From Exophiala sp. HKRS030 (lineage: Eukaryota; Ascomycota; Eurotiomycetes; Chaetothyriales; Herpotrichiellaceae), in assembly GCA_023897205.1 (NCBI GenBank), contig JAHWDD010000004.1, positions 496,001-560,000 of the forward strand: 64,000 bases of DNA, written 5' to 3'. The notes below the pieces were generated by a model. The model made no database searches. It had not been told where the DNA came from and saw nothing but the letters and a program-made list of their open reading frames with translations. Both the position numbers and the translations under genes were made by a program. Of the stretch, positions 52,081 to 64,000 are shown one piece after another (position 1 is the first letter of the stretch; each line of letters opens with the position of its first letter).

Positions 52081-55000
52081 TATCGGGCACTGGCAGCGAC
52101 GTTGGATGCGGAGCAGAAAACCATAAGTCGAGAGTGGAGTGCAAATCCCAGATGAACCCCAAGAGTCACAGATTCAGAGACCAAGGCCGGTGCAGGAGAA
52201 ACTTGAAAGCGCCAATGGACCGAGAGTGGTGGATGTAACGGGATGGAATAGAAGAGTAAGAAGGGACAAAGGGTGTCAGGATGTCAGGGCGTCGAGGCGG
52301 TTCAAGTAAAATTGTTTACTTGGGTTGCCTGTTGAAGTAAGTAACTTGTGGTAAATGTTGTGGGAAAAAAGAGGGGAGGACGGACAGGCAGGTGGAGAAA
52401 AATTGTGACGATCTAGATCTTGGATGGTGTGGATGGTGAGGTTGAGGTTGGAGAGGGCGGTAGGCTTGTGATGGTAACTAACCAGCTAACCAGCTAACCA
52501 GCTAGCACTAACTAGGTAGATACTAGGTGGTCCGTAGATACTAGGTAGGTAGTATGGGTAGTATGGGGGTATTGGTAACCAGCTAATTGGTATTGGTGGT
52601 ATGGCAGAGATGCGGAATGTGCAACAAGGTGGTAATGGTGTCAGGATCCTGTAAAAAGAGTAAAAAGAGTGAGAGAGATTGACCAGAAATTGGCCAGAAA
52701 TTGGCCAGAAATTGACGGCTACGGTCACTACCCTCACTACCCTCAATACGGAATAGCAAAGCCAATGTGAAAGAAGTCGACTTGAATGACAAGATACCGA
52801 ATGTACGGGCGTGACGGAGGAGGTGGAAGAGTTTTATCAAGAACCCAAATGTATTGGCAATGCGCCAACGCCAGCTCCGATGCCGACGCCGACTTGGGAG
52901 CCAATCCTCGATACGATTCCTGTGCGTCGAGTGCTTTGACTACAGTACGGAGTACTCGGTACATACTAGGGAGGTAGGGTAACCTACAGGTAAGTATTGT
53001 CATTGATGCTGGGGTGGTCAGCTTTGAAAAGCAGCCCGATAGGCTGGATCAACGCCCCAGACTTTTTCTTTCTACGCTTGGGAGTGGAAGGGAACAATTC
53101 CGAGAACAGGGCAAAAGAATAAGCCAAGCGTTGATCAAGGAATTCTTGACTACAAGGTATCCAAGTTGTCAATTACTAACTTCCACACACACAAAGAGAC
53201 TCTGAACTCTCGAAGATGGGACAACCAAGTAACTACGGAGGAGAAGCATACCTAACCAAGAAGAGCCTGGAGGTATGTGGCAGTTAGAAGTTACAGTACT
53301 TCAGGTCGGTATGTTATGTATTATGTACGTCGGTCGTACTGTAATAAATTTATTCTAGACCTTCAGATCCACGATCGGTGCGTGATTGCAGATGCAGGCG
53401 GGACGCATTGCCCTGACTCGTTATTAGTTACTTACGGAGTAGGTTGGTACTTAGTACTAGGTAGGTAGGCAGTGTGCCAATTAACAACCTGGGTTAGTAC
53501 CCAGAAGGCTCACGTGCTCCCTCCGTACATAGGCCGCACCACAGCCAAAGAGCTAAGGTGCTAAAGAGCTAAAGAGCTCGAGACTCGGAGATGGCGGAGT
53601 ATCCTTAGTCCCTCGAATCGAGATTGGCGGGCCACCTACAAGTCACCAACCATCTCTCTCCAATGTACCTGCTCCGTAGCGGCTACCAGTCGAGGTGCCA
53701 GTGGCCAACAACCACTAAATTCTCAAAGTACAGAGTACTCGGTACTAACTAACAAGTTGGTCAGTTGGCCCTTGTGGCCCTTTTAGTGGTCCAGTGCCCA
53801 CGGTGGCCTACCTAAGTTAGTAGCGTCTACCGAGTACTAGGTAGTTAGCACTGTACGGAATCTACCGACCAAGTCCCAACTGCTACACTACTAACTACTA
53901 CCTAGTACCTAGTAGTTAGTAGGTCTGTACTCCGTACTCCGTACACGCCCACAGACTCCCAGACTCACAGACCCACGGTGGCAGGTGCTACAGTGCTGCG
54001 GTGCTACAGTACCACCTTCCTCCATCACTGACTTACCGCATCAACTCTTCTTCTAGTCCGTCCTCCTTCCGGACGATTTGTTCCAGTGCCTCCAGTGCCT
54101 GCAGTGCCTCCAGTGACTTTGCTACAACTAACAAGGTGCCGTGCAGTGGCCCGTGCGTGGCTGCATTAATGGAAAGTGCCACGGATCCACGACTCCGTGC
54201 ACCACACCTCACCACGCCTCACCACACCACGCCTGCCGAAAGAACACACCACACAATCCCCACCAACCCTGCCCACCTGCGCCTGCGCCTGCGCCTGTCA
54301 AGTGGCAACCCAGAAAATTCCATCACCCGCTAGCCATCAACCATCACGCATCGACCGTAGACCACCGACCACCGACCACTGATCACTACTTACTACCACT
54401 GAAGTTCACTGGTGTCCGGTGCCCAGAGCCCAGAGCCCAGAGCCCACTGTCCAGTGCCCACAATACGAACCCGCAGCAACCTTGAACGCCGGAAGATGGC
54501 CACGATAGCTATCTTACCCTCTTACACCGACCTCCACAGACAACGGTCCCGCTTTCGGTTGCTATCAGCCCGAACCGACTCGAAAATCACCTTTAATCAT
54601 CCCTTCACCTGTCAAGTCTCTGATTCATTCAATCACACATTACAGCGAGCCCAATGACACCTTTCCGATCCCGATCTGGTTAAGGTGTCAAAGAGGTCCG
54701 ACCGGCCACGGGGTCTCCTTGGGTCCACTGACCTACCTACAGTACATAATTATTATCCAGTCGGGTTTTCGACAGGCGGCGGAGGAAACTCACATGCCCT
54801 CGGGAGTTGGGTCATGCCACATGCCTGCCCAATGCCCAGCAGTCCCTTATCCAAGTCCAAGGGCACGATCCGGGGCTCATTCCAGGGCTCCAAGTGGCTA
54901 AAAGTTGCAAACACTCGAGCTCAACGAGTGATCAGTCCAACGAAAGATAGCCTACATGCCGACACAACGATTGCAGAAAAGAGACAACCCACTAGTTACA

Positions 55001-58000
55001 ACTAGTATTGCTCTGAGCCTCAATATGTCCTTCCTATTCAGGTGTTCATCACGATTCAGATCTCTCAGCTTTAACTTAGGAAAGTGCCGGTTGGTCTTGG
55101 CCAGCTAGATTCATGTTTCGCACTTTCCTCCACATCCCGCAAAAGTGAACAACGTGCCAGAACTTCCACCGTCTTCCTCGACATCCGATATCATTGATCC
55201 GAAGTCTTCAATATTCCCCAGCCAATGTCCATCCACGGTTGACATTCAAGAACACACCTCGCGGCCGTCTCACCCTTTCCTGGGCACACCAGAATTCCCA
55301 ACTCATAATTGATCTTATGAATGAGCAGCACAGGCCTATGAAGGGGCCCGAGGGCCCCACCCCTGGCTCACAACTTGCATCCAACCTTAACTAGCTACAT
55401 TTCCTCAAAGCCAGCCTACGCACTCATGGATTCATGCTAGGTCGACAGAACGAATCATATTGACATCAATTTGGCGTCAAGCCCAAATCTGGCATACTAT
55501 CTTGCATTCCCCGACCGAAGGCGGTTAGCTCTCCACCAGAGTGAATATCTCTACAAACTTGAATGTTCGGAGCATTCACATGCTTCTTCCTAACTTAGCT
55601 TGACGGCTTTTTCGCCTTTGCAGTCCCTGTAAAAGAATTCATATCATGGTCATATTGGTATACATCCATAGATCCTCGTCAAGATATTATACTACCCTAC
55701 TCAAAAACCCTCACCTTTGGCAAGTTGTCCTTGATGATACAACTTTTCCATTTTGAAAGAGCTCATGCACTTCTGGAAGCGGCAACACGAGACGTGCACG
55801 AGCCAGACCCGTGACCTTGAGCATAATTCGATGATCAGCGCCCCTAGATTCCAGATCTATGGAGAGTACGGAGTAGTGTCTGATCTACGCCTTGTGGCTT
55901 GGATCAACAACTAGTCAGTACTTCCCCACTTAATCTCCAATAAGCGGAAATGTCATCCAGCCGTTTCCGGATCCGACGCGAGATGCGAATTTGGTCAGAC
56001 ACCTAAATAAGTGGACAATGCCGATCGTTACAGTCGTGGAGAGTCTCTCGTCGATCAACTCGAGATCCGGACCCTGTAATATCCATTCTCCGCCTGGTGA
56101 GTAACTTGGATTTCAGATGCCATTCTTTTGAAATGCCGTACCGAGAACGTTCAATCACGCCATGACTATCTGTGCCAAATGTGTCAAGTGCACAAAAAGG
56201 ATCGCACGTGCATGATCTACCATCGTCTCGAGTCGACACAATATCAACCCTTGCAATCCCTATCCACAATTGGACCGTGACGACCTGTTGTTGGAATTCG
56301 GTCAATGTCCAATTGTCTTCAAATTCTGGTCTGACTAGCCTTCATTCCCATTGGCATTCACGGCGGCACGAGGTCCGTGTCCAGGGTTTAAACTGCTCAA
56401 TAGCCTGCATGGACAGAAGATGGCATGACTTCTGAATCTGTCCGAAATTTCCACTCTTTGCCAATATACTCACAAGTTCAAAATTCCATCCGACAATTCC
56501 TGCATAATCATTCAGACCGAGGCCTCAATATGTCACAAAAAGGCAAATGACCGCTTCGATTTGTGTAGTCTCAATTCTGGGTCTGACACAATCTATTGAT
56601 GGCATCCACTCGAGATCGACATCCTCGAACATACCGTCCACGTGACCACAATCACCTAGTAGCAGGCACAGCTAGACACCTAGTCGTATTGCGGAGACAG
56701 ATATACGAACTCATTCGCAAGGTCGGAAGGTTTTCAGACAATTTGACATGACTTCGTATCCTGCAACGAACTCCCGATACGGTTTACCACTGGAACAGAG
56801 GCTGTTCCGATGGCATTGGCAGAACAACAGCACCCTCATTCTGAGATCTTACCTACACAGTTTCCAAGACCCAAGAGACCAACAATACACTTTACCCTTT
56901 GTATAACGGAGGAAGGGCTATAGTTCGTTGACAAGGCAGGGCCCTGGTTCTGCTGCGCCAGATGCCTTTGGGAGAATATATAGCCGCAGAGGAGGTGACT
57001 TGGGCTGATCACCAGTAGTCAATCAGATAGTCAATAGGATGTCAATACCCTAGCTCACCAGTCGGCACTTCTACAGATTACAAGGAGAATCCAATCTCTG
57101 GGATAGCATCGCTTCAATGATGAAAAGGGCCCTAGAGGGGGCTCGATCCGAGCAGTCTCACATGTACAAGACTGGTTCACACAACACAAGAGCCCAATCA
57201 CTTTGTGCAACATCAAAGCGTAGATTTTTGTTTTTGTTCCAACGGAGTGCTTTTCGGGGCTGGATCACGCCCAGCATAGTAACCTACCGCCCAAAAGTCT
57301 CAAAAGGCACCAATCAACAAGGAATATAAAATAAACACGAGGAAGACCTTTCGCAATCGACCATAGGATGTGGAATACAGGGCTTCCCGTTCGCTCAGCC
57401 ATACTTAAGCCACATGCCGGTCAGTTAGTACTAAAGTGGGTGACCATTTGGGAATCCTGGCTGTTGATTGTTTTTGCTAGTTGAAAGAAAAAAATTTCAT
57501 CATGGTGGAGTGGGAAATGTGGAATCCTTTTATAAATTTGTGAAGGTTTAATTTTCGGGCCGCAGTTGCCAAGAAACTCCAATAATTCCAAAGCGTGGCG
57601 TGCCACCACGCGTGACCGGGGGTCGGAGGTAGACCAATCAATTACTCTCAGAGGCACAGCCTCGTGCGGGGATGCCATGATTCATTTCCAACGTTTTTGC
57701 CATGTTCACGCCTGTTTGTCCATCGCCGCCCCGACGCTGCATATCCATCCATCGTGATGGTGAATATGAGAATATGAGAATATGAGCAAAAGCACTTTTC
57801 AAGCCTGTGTTAGTCTTAATCTTCTAATACGAAGCAGACGCTGCTGGTCATAATCTCCGGTGTTCCTCTTCTATCGGTTTTGCTAACTAACTTCTCGGCA
57901 TGTGGAATTTTTACTTTCACTCTGATTTAATCATTTAGATTGAGCACCTAAGATAAGGACATACCTGGCTTTGTAACTATGGCTTTAATCCTTCCTCGGG

Positions 58001-61000
58001 AGGTTGTATTTTATGCGCCGTTCAATAAGCCCTGAGATGTGTGACTCGTTGATTGAGAAATACCATTCCCTACTCCCTTCCAGTCTTTGGCTTCGATGCC
58101 GATCCGACTTATATCAACTTCGTCCCGCCGCGTTGCTGCTGACGTGTACATAAGTTACAGTTTAGCTGATGTACGGTAGTGAACATACCTTTCCACAAGT
58201 CCCGTCAGGGGTGCTTCCCCTGTCCCGCCCCACTCCAGCAAGCCCTTGGGTGTTTTCTTCTTCTTCTTCTCCCCAGGGATCCATCCATCCGCTCTGTCCC
58301 GTCCCGCCCCGTCACGAGGCTCCTCGGGCGTTCTCTGTAGCATTCTCAGATCTTGCCTTTCAATTTCCACCCCCACCGGCCAGCGCAACGTAACGATCCT
58401 TATCTAGCGCGGAATACGTGATGCTCCACTCCCACTCGATCGTCATTGCCGAACAACAATCTGCCTCGGACACTCGCCAATACTCGTCGCCTCGTCTCGC
58501 AGTTGCTCCAGGGTCATGTTGTATCCACAGGTAAGGCTACGAGCATGACCGCGACCACGACCACGACCATGTAGGAGTACCCTTGCCCCCTCTCTCCCTC
58601 ACCTCCCGCGGGCCGAGGCGAAAGAAAGCAGATATACAGCAGCGATCCTCAGAGGGGGAATAGCCGAACATGCAAGACTTTTAACCTTTTGTTTGTTTAT
58701 ACTTTTTTACCTATCATTTTGCGTGTGCATAAAGTACCGTACTTTCAGTCACTCTTCCCGCAACGTTGTTCCAAGTATACAAGCCTTCGGGACTAAGAGG
58801 AGGGGGCCCTTTCTTTTACTTTTAGATCGGCGCACGGCGCAGGAGGCAGTGCGGGAATAGGGTTCGTGAGGCTTGTTGATCCAAGAGGTTTCTAGAGAGA
58901 TAGATAGAGAGGAGAAAGTATGTGAGTAAGTGAGTGAGTGAGAGACTGTGAGCAAGGGAAATGACAAGATCATCCATCGAACTGCGTCGACTCAATTCTA
59001 GGTCGCTCTAAGGACTCCGCTATCCCAAGGGTATGGCAAGCAGACCAGATAAACATCTATTCTCACTAGAGGAAATGTCTAACCCAGCGATGTCGAGCTT
59101 TAATGCCAATTCCAGTGAAATGGAACCCCGGATTTCTCACCTATACTGTAAACGACAGATCTAACTCTCTCATTCTTTCCCTGGCGCCAAATTGCCTGTA
59201 AGGAGATCCTGCGAGCCATAGCTACAACCTGGGCACAAAGGTTGACGTCTATCCATCCAGGTAATTCAAGCACCGACATCTACTCCGTAAAAATAGTCAA
59301 GTGCACAAACTTCAGCTTACATCGTCCCAAGCTCCTCCCTAGAATCCCTTCCCCTCAATATTCAGTCCCGACCTAGAGAAATCTGAAATCACGCATATCA
59401 AATTCACCGGTCGCCCCCCCCCCCCTCCCCCGGGGCGGAATCTTTTTCCGTCACCCTCCCAGCCTGGCACGCCTGGTTGGCCCAGCCTCTCGTCTCGGCC
59501 CTAACAAGCTAGCTTATAACCTAACTAGTTAAACTAAGTATAAATCTAAGTTGTCTCGCGAGTTTAATTAAACACTATATCCTGCACTTCGAATGTCGCA
59601 TCGAACCACCTTTCTAAACCAGCAGGCCGAAAGAGAGAGAGAAGGGAGGACAGAAAAAAGAGAGAAGATCGGGATGCTGCTATACACCCGATTGCACGGG
59701 CAGGCAGGCGAGACACGACCAAACTCTTGATCCGATGTCCGCCGTCCGCTGTCCGATGTGTGATCCAGGTCTGCGTACCGAAGACGTATTATTACTGACT
59801 ACTCCGTACTCTGTGCGTTCTGCTCTTCTTCTTCCAGCCCACCTCTACCCTCTCACCACTACTACTCCGGAAATACTGGACAATTGCCATGGCCGGAACC
59901 TTCAATCCCATCTACGCATGACGCGCGCATGAAAGATCGAGGTCTTTCGTAAAACACACACCCGGCCGACGGTGGTGTGGTGTGATGTGGTGTGACATCC
60001 ATTCTCCTGCCCTCCTGAGGCATGTCAGGTGCGCAGTGAAGGAAGTACGGAGCACTGGCCAAGTGCCCAAGCTGATTAAGTCAACTAATGCGTTTGTGTG
60101 GCTTTGTGACGGGGCCCTTCCTCCCTGGGTTTCTGGCGGATCTTGGCTAATTTTGTGAATGGGTGTCGAGACAATATTGTCGACAGGCCTGGTGTAAAAT
60201 AGGACTGACAAGCAGGGCGGAAGTCAAATACCCATCTCAGGTGTGCCAACGAATGTTTATGTGCGGAATGCTGACGCGAATCTCCCGTTGGGTCAAGCTC
60301 ATGACAAATTGAAGGAGTAGCAGGACAGATGAATATTGCTGCATTTGAGGTCATTGTAGTTAAGAATTGACTCGAGTGAAACTCGAATCAGACTTTGCCT
60401 AAAAAATGGTTGAGTTGCCGAATAGGGAATCTGTCTATCTATCTACTCATCCTCGGGTTTACTGTCTATACTGAAGATCGCTGTACCAGCAGTCGTCGAA
60501 TTTCGATAGAAGAAACAGTCACTTGGCTAGGACTTCGAATACCATGTGAAAATAGTGTTATCTGTTGATTTTGTACCATTTCAGGAATCTCAGCAGTAGA
60601 TACTATAGTTGAGATAATATTCAACCTAACTCAGGTATCAGGTGACCTGGCTCAACTTCGGCTCAGCCTCAGCTTGAGCTGCCCGGGCCTGATCATCCCC
60701 CTGCTCAACTGTGCGTCCTTCTCGTCACCCAGAGTTAGTCCCTTTTCTAGGGCCCCACTTTCATTGGATATTCATACCTTGCCTTGAGGTATCCCTCATT
60801 AAGGAATGGCAACTTTACACGACCATCAAGAGGGTGCAGTTTCGGGAACCAAAAGTTTGAAACTGGGCTCCCTACGTAAGGCGGTGTATGTAATCTCTCG
60901 CACCCAATAATCTTTGTACGAGATAGAGAGGGTATCCTATGTTAAACTCACCCGGGCAAGCCTTTCCCATGGCTACAAGCGACGACCCGTAATTAGGCTG

Positions 61001-61919
61001 TACGGAGTCCTCGGGACAGGCCGCCTCTTGCCTGTCATTGGGTGCCAATGAAAAACACATATGCCGAGGCTCGCCGCCAAAACCCTCCCTACTCACCGTG
61101 TCAGGGAGTGTCCTCTTCAAGTTTCCTCTCCTAACCATGCGAGTAGTCAGTGTCTTTAGGACTGCCTTAGTTAACAGTCCACCACGTCAGGGCCAAGAAG
61201 ATCAAAGATGCTCCCGACACCGAATACATGCTCTCTCCATCTCTCTAGGTTTCCATCGGCTGTTACCCGAGGCCGCACTGCTCATAATAAATTCTCTGAT
61301 CCTTTACCGGTCCACGTATCTTCAAGAATCATTACGAGGCCTCGACCTGGATTACAGCAGAGAATTTCCAGTCCCACCTCAGCATGTGGCTGAGCATGTT
61401 CCGACTCCTTGTTTACACGTCGGGCAGCATTGAGGCCGGGAAAACATAGACAATCTGTTGGATTCTGACCCGCAAGGTCAGAATCGAGGTTGAAAACTCG
61501 TGCCAGGCGCCAGTCTTGGCGCCTGGCTGGTGCCTAATTGGGCGTCCAACACAATCATTGTGGCGACACTGCCTCATCAGCCTTGGCGACCATAGCCGGG
61601 TTGACACCTGGCAAAAAGGCAGCCATCCGACTTCGCGTGGCGAGAACGAATGCCGTGTAATCCAAGGAACTAGTCTAGTAAGCGACAATGGTTCTCTTAT
61701 TTTGGTGTCATATATAGCTGTGTGTCTCCACGCACGATTGAGAGGGGAATCAAACCCCCGTCAGAGTCACAAATTACATGCCTCCATGCTGTGTGGTGCT
61801 TATATCTACCAAAGACCCTATCACTCCTTGCGATTGCATACTTGAGATTTACTCGGTGACCAGATCGGATTGAGTGAGAGAAGTGGAAAGCCTTTTGTGT
61901 GGGTTCTACCAAGGTTGCA
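52081..61919. other. 9.8-kb gene-poor region with simple repeats and TACGGAGTA elements
   Basis: No frame longer than about 110 codons and none with a family signature on either strand. Visible structures: a repeat of AACCAGCT near 52478-52507; AAATTGGCCAG units near 52680-52715; clusters of CTAGGTAGGTA and ACCTAGTA words between 52510 and 53920; GCCCAGA units at 54420-54440; AATATGAG units near 57760-57785; CCACGA units at 58548-58570; and a 12-C run at 59414-59425 followed by CCCCC. Seven exact TACGGAGTA/TACTCCGTA 9-mers occur here. Base composition is not strongly AT-rich, so heavy repeat-induced mutation of a transposon is not apparent. Confidence 0.6.
59414..59431. repeat. Polycytosine tract
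   Basis: Twelve consecutive C, one T, then five C, followed directly by GGGG. Such a run could form an i-motif or G-quadruplex on the opposite strand and is also a place where sequencing length errors are common. Confidence 0.8.
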
Positions 61920-63767
61920 ATGTCCACGTATCAATACTGGTCGCTGCCTACCGTACATGCGATCCTGTCTTCGCTGAAATGTACAGACGAACTAATTGGT
62001 CTTTAATTTCAGGCAGACTCTATCCGCGTCCTTAGGCTTAGCCCAGGAAATTCTTCGGATGAGATCACCTGTGCTCTGATAACTCAATCTTTGTCAGCAA
62101 AGCCAGAATATGAAGCCATCTCCTATGTCTGGGGAGATAGTCTGGAGGGCGAATACGTCAGTTGTGATGGTGGCTCAATCTGGACCGGAAGATCGCTTCT
62201 GACGGCGCTTCGAACGTTCCGCTACCGGGACCGCCCTCGCTTCCTCTGGGCCGATGCTCTGTGCATCAACCAAGCAGATGATGATCCAGAAAAAGGCAAG
62301 CAAATCAGGTTGATGGGACAGATATATTCTCAAGCATCGCGTGTCCTGATTCATCTCGGAGAAGGCGATGACGAACAAGTGTCGCAGGCGTTCCATCTGC
62401 TCCAACTTTTTGGGTCTCCCGCATTCGCAGAATTCACAGTCCTCGAGCGTATCACTCAAGCAAACAGAATCCCACACTACGCATGGAACGCACTAGGAGA
62501 TCTCCTTCGCCGGCCTTGGTTTCAGCGTGTCTGGGTCATACAGGAAGCTGTAAAAGGCAACCACATCTCGTTTTATGTCGGCACTCGCTCTCAGGATTGG
62601 GAAACCATTCGTGCGGGTGTGGAAGCAGTCGTCAACTTCTCCATGTCTGGGATGCTACAGGCGGGCGGCCTGACCCCTGGACCTGACACTATTCTCTTGA
62701 TGCAGTCTTTTAAGGACAATACAAGGTTGTCCCGGGATGACTTGCTTCTGGAGCGACTTTCGCTCACCAGACAATTTAAAGCCAAGGACCCCAGAGACAA
62801 ATTCTTTGGAATCTTTGCCATTATTGGACCAGAGTCAGCAGCGGATATTAAAGCGGACTATTCCATAAACGCGAAAGAGGTTTATCAAGCCGTTGCTGTA
62901 TATTGTCTCACTAGGCACAGAAACTTGCGTGTTCTTAGCTATGTGTCTCTCCCGGACCACACACCCCGAGTGGATACGCCAAGCTGGGTTCCCAATTGGG
63001 ATTTTGAAGGTGACGGCCCTCCTTTCACGCGATCTCATCAGCAGTACAGTGCATCCTCGCAAAGCGTGGCCAACATCCATCTTGATGGGTCAGTCCTGGA
63101 ACTTGAAGGCCGCTTTGTGGACTCGATTCGCCAGCTGGGCACCGTGTCGACCCCTCGACCTCCAGATGGAGCTGCATCTCTGTCAACCGAAGACTTCGGC
63201 GAATCGATCCGGATGCAGAAGTATCTTCGGCTATTGGAATGCAAAGCGATGGCCTTGGCAAGTCCCACGGCAGCGGACTCAATGCACACCAGATATGACG
63301 AGCTTCTCAGGACAATGATTTGCAATATGTCCAACGAGGGTGGCGTTGCCGGCCCCGACCTTATAGCCTGTATGGGAATAATTGTACGCATTGTCGAGCT
63401 GACGGTCCATGGCAACCCTGAAGAGAAAGAGCAATTTGTCGCGTCACTGTCTCAGCAACAAATCCTAGGGCTACAACTCGCCGAGATTCTGCATGATGTT
63501 TTGGTGGGAAAGAAGACATTCTGCATCACATCTCATGGCCGATACGCCTGGGTGCCCCGCTCTTCCCAGGTCGGCGATAACATCGTCATTTTCCACGGTG
63601 CAGATGCGCCATTTGTCGTACGGCATTTGGGACTGTATCCACATCATACTCAAAGTAACAAAGCCCACTATCAGCTTCAAGGGGAAAGTTACGTCCACGG
63701 ATTGATGGCAGGTGAAGGGATGAGGATGATGCCAGGGTCAGAGTCACGAATGGTGTCCTTGCGTTGA
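61920..63767 (+). CDS. HET-domain protein
   Basis: Two exons (61920-61952, 62013-63767) with a 60-nt intron (donor GTACAT, CTAATTG branch, TTTCAG acceptor) give 595 residues. The N-terminus MSTYQYWSLPT joins ADSIRVLRLSPGNSSDEITC, the standard opening of this HET subfamily. HET motifs are YEAISYVWGD near 43, ADALCINQADD, RLMGQIYSQASRVLIHLGEG and RPWFQRVWVIQEA. The C-terminal half has SYVSLPDHTPRVDTPSWVPNWDF and a final SHGRYAWVPRSSQVGDNIVI motif, both usual in HET-only proteins. Such genes form large, fast-changing families in filamentous ascomycetes; some members trigger vegetative incompatibility and cell death when an incompatible partner is sensed. No second domain is seen. It sits alone at the far side of the gene desert. 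The specific partner is unknown. Confidence 0.9.
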
Positions 63768-64000
63768 GTGGCTTAGATGGGAATCAATGCGGTTGTGGAC
63801 CATTCCAAGTAGCTTGTGTTAGTTTAAAGGCCTAATCCGACTGCCACTCCTTTACAAAACGCACCCAACAAGTATCTACCACACAACCCGAAACTTTGAC
63901 GATCGTTTGATCTTCTATATCAGTGTCTCGGCAGCTCATTCAGGATAGCCATGATCAGTCACCACCTTCTTTTCATGCAGTTCAGGTCGTGTATCATGAA
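63768..64000. other. 3' flank of the HET gene to the window end
   Basis: No coding frame seen in the last 233 bases. Confidence 0.4.

Noticed and set aside
54001..54485. Overlapping His/Pro/Thr-rich plus-strand frames
   Set aside because: Made of CCAC/CACC simple repeats in the gene desert; not protein-like.
61721..61770. A tRNA T-arm/B-box-like stretch on the minus strand (GGTTTGATTCC with flanking G and C runs)
   Set aside because: No 5' acceptor strand pairing with the 3' side and no fitting D-arm or A box could be found upstream, so it is not called a tRNA or SINE.

Overview
This window is nuclear DNA from a filamentous ascomycete (Pezizomycotina). The evidence is short spliceosomal introns (mostly 49-100 nt, with CTAAC/CTAAT-like branch points), Zn2Cys6 regulators, HET-domain genes, a fungal-type EF-hand NADPH oxidase, GPI-anchored Ser/Thr-rich proteins and a fungal ferritin-like secreted protein. 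The class cannot be fixed from the sequence alone. I support 22 protein-coding loci, one of them with a broken frame. I see no rRNA, no convincing tRNA, no CRISPR array and no intact transposon.

Region by region. 1-2.9 kb is non-coding. 2.9-9.9 kb holds a PAP2-family membrane phosphatase, an 82-residue zinc-ribbon protein built through an 8-nt microexon, GPI1 (first step of GPI-anchor synthesis), and a 92-residue two-helix membrane protein whose stop lies 21 nt upstream of the GPI1 start codon. 11.6-19.3 kb holds a GPI-anchored wall or surface protein, a mitochondrial RMD1/MRX10-type protein, and VPS41 of the HOPS tether. The last two diverge from a 463-nt spacer. 19.7-26.1 kb holds a large HET-NACHT-ankyrin NLR-like gene with a near-identical 99-bp repeat array, and an L-threonine aldolase with a one-base frame break. 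27.2-37.6 kb is housekeeping and signalling: TFB2 (TFIIH), a Zn2Cys6 factor and a hotdog thioesterase (both with unresolved frames), a NoxC-type oxidase, a 96-residue nuclear-looking protein, and ARP6 (SWR1 complex). 38-52 kb holds two small membrane proteins, a dihydroxy-acid dehydratase paralog without a mitochondrial presequence, a ferritin-like secreted protein, a conserved 66-residue protein and a short Zn2Cys6 regulator. 52.1-61.9 kb is a gene desert rich in simple repeats and in the 9-mer TACGGAGTA. 61.9-63.8 kb holds a second HET gene.

How they fit together. Most genes are unrelated single-copy functions, as is usual in fungi; I see no biosynthetic cluster. The accessory part is the NLR and HET genes (self/non-self recognition) and the flanking eroded genes between 25 and 32 kb. 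The most unusual items are the 8-nt microexon supplying the last cysteine of a zinc ribbon, the tight GPI1/small-membrane-protein pair that could be read from one transcript, the homogenised ankyrin array, and the intergenic TACGGAGTA element (12 exact copies by eye). All intron boundaries were deduced by eye from splice signals plus protein continuity. None is supported by RNA data.
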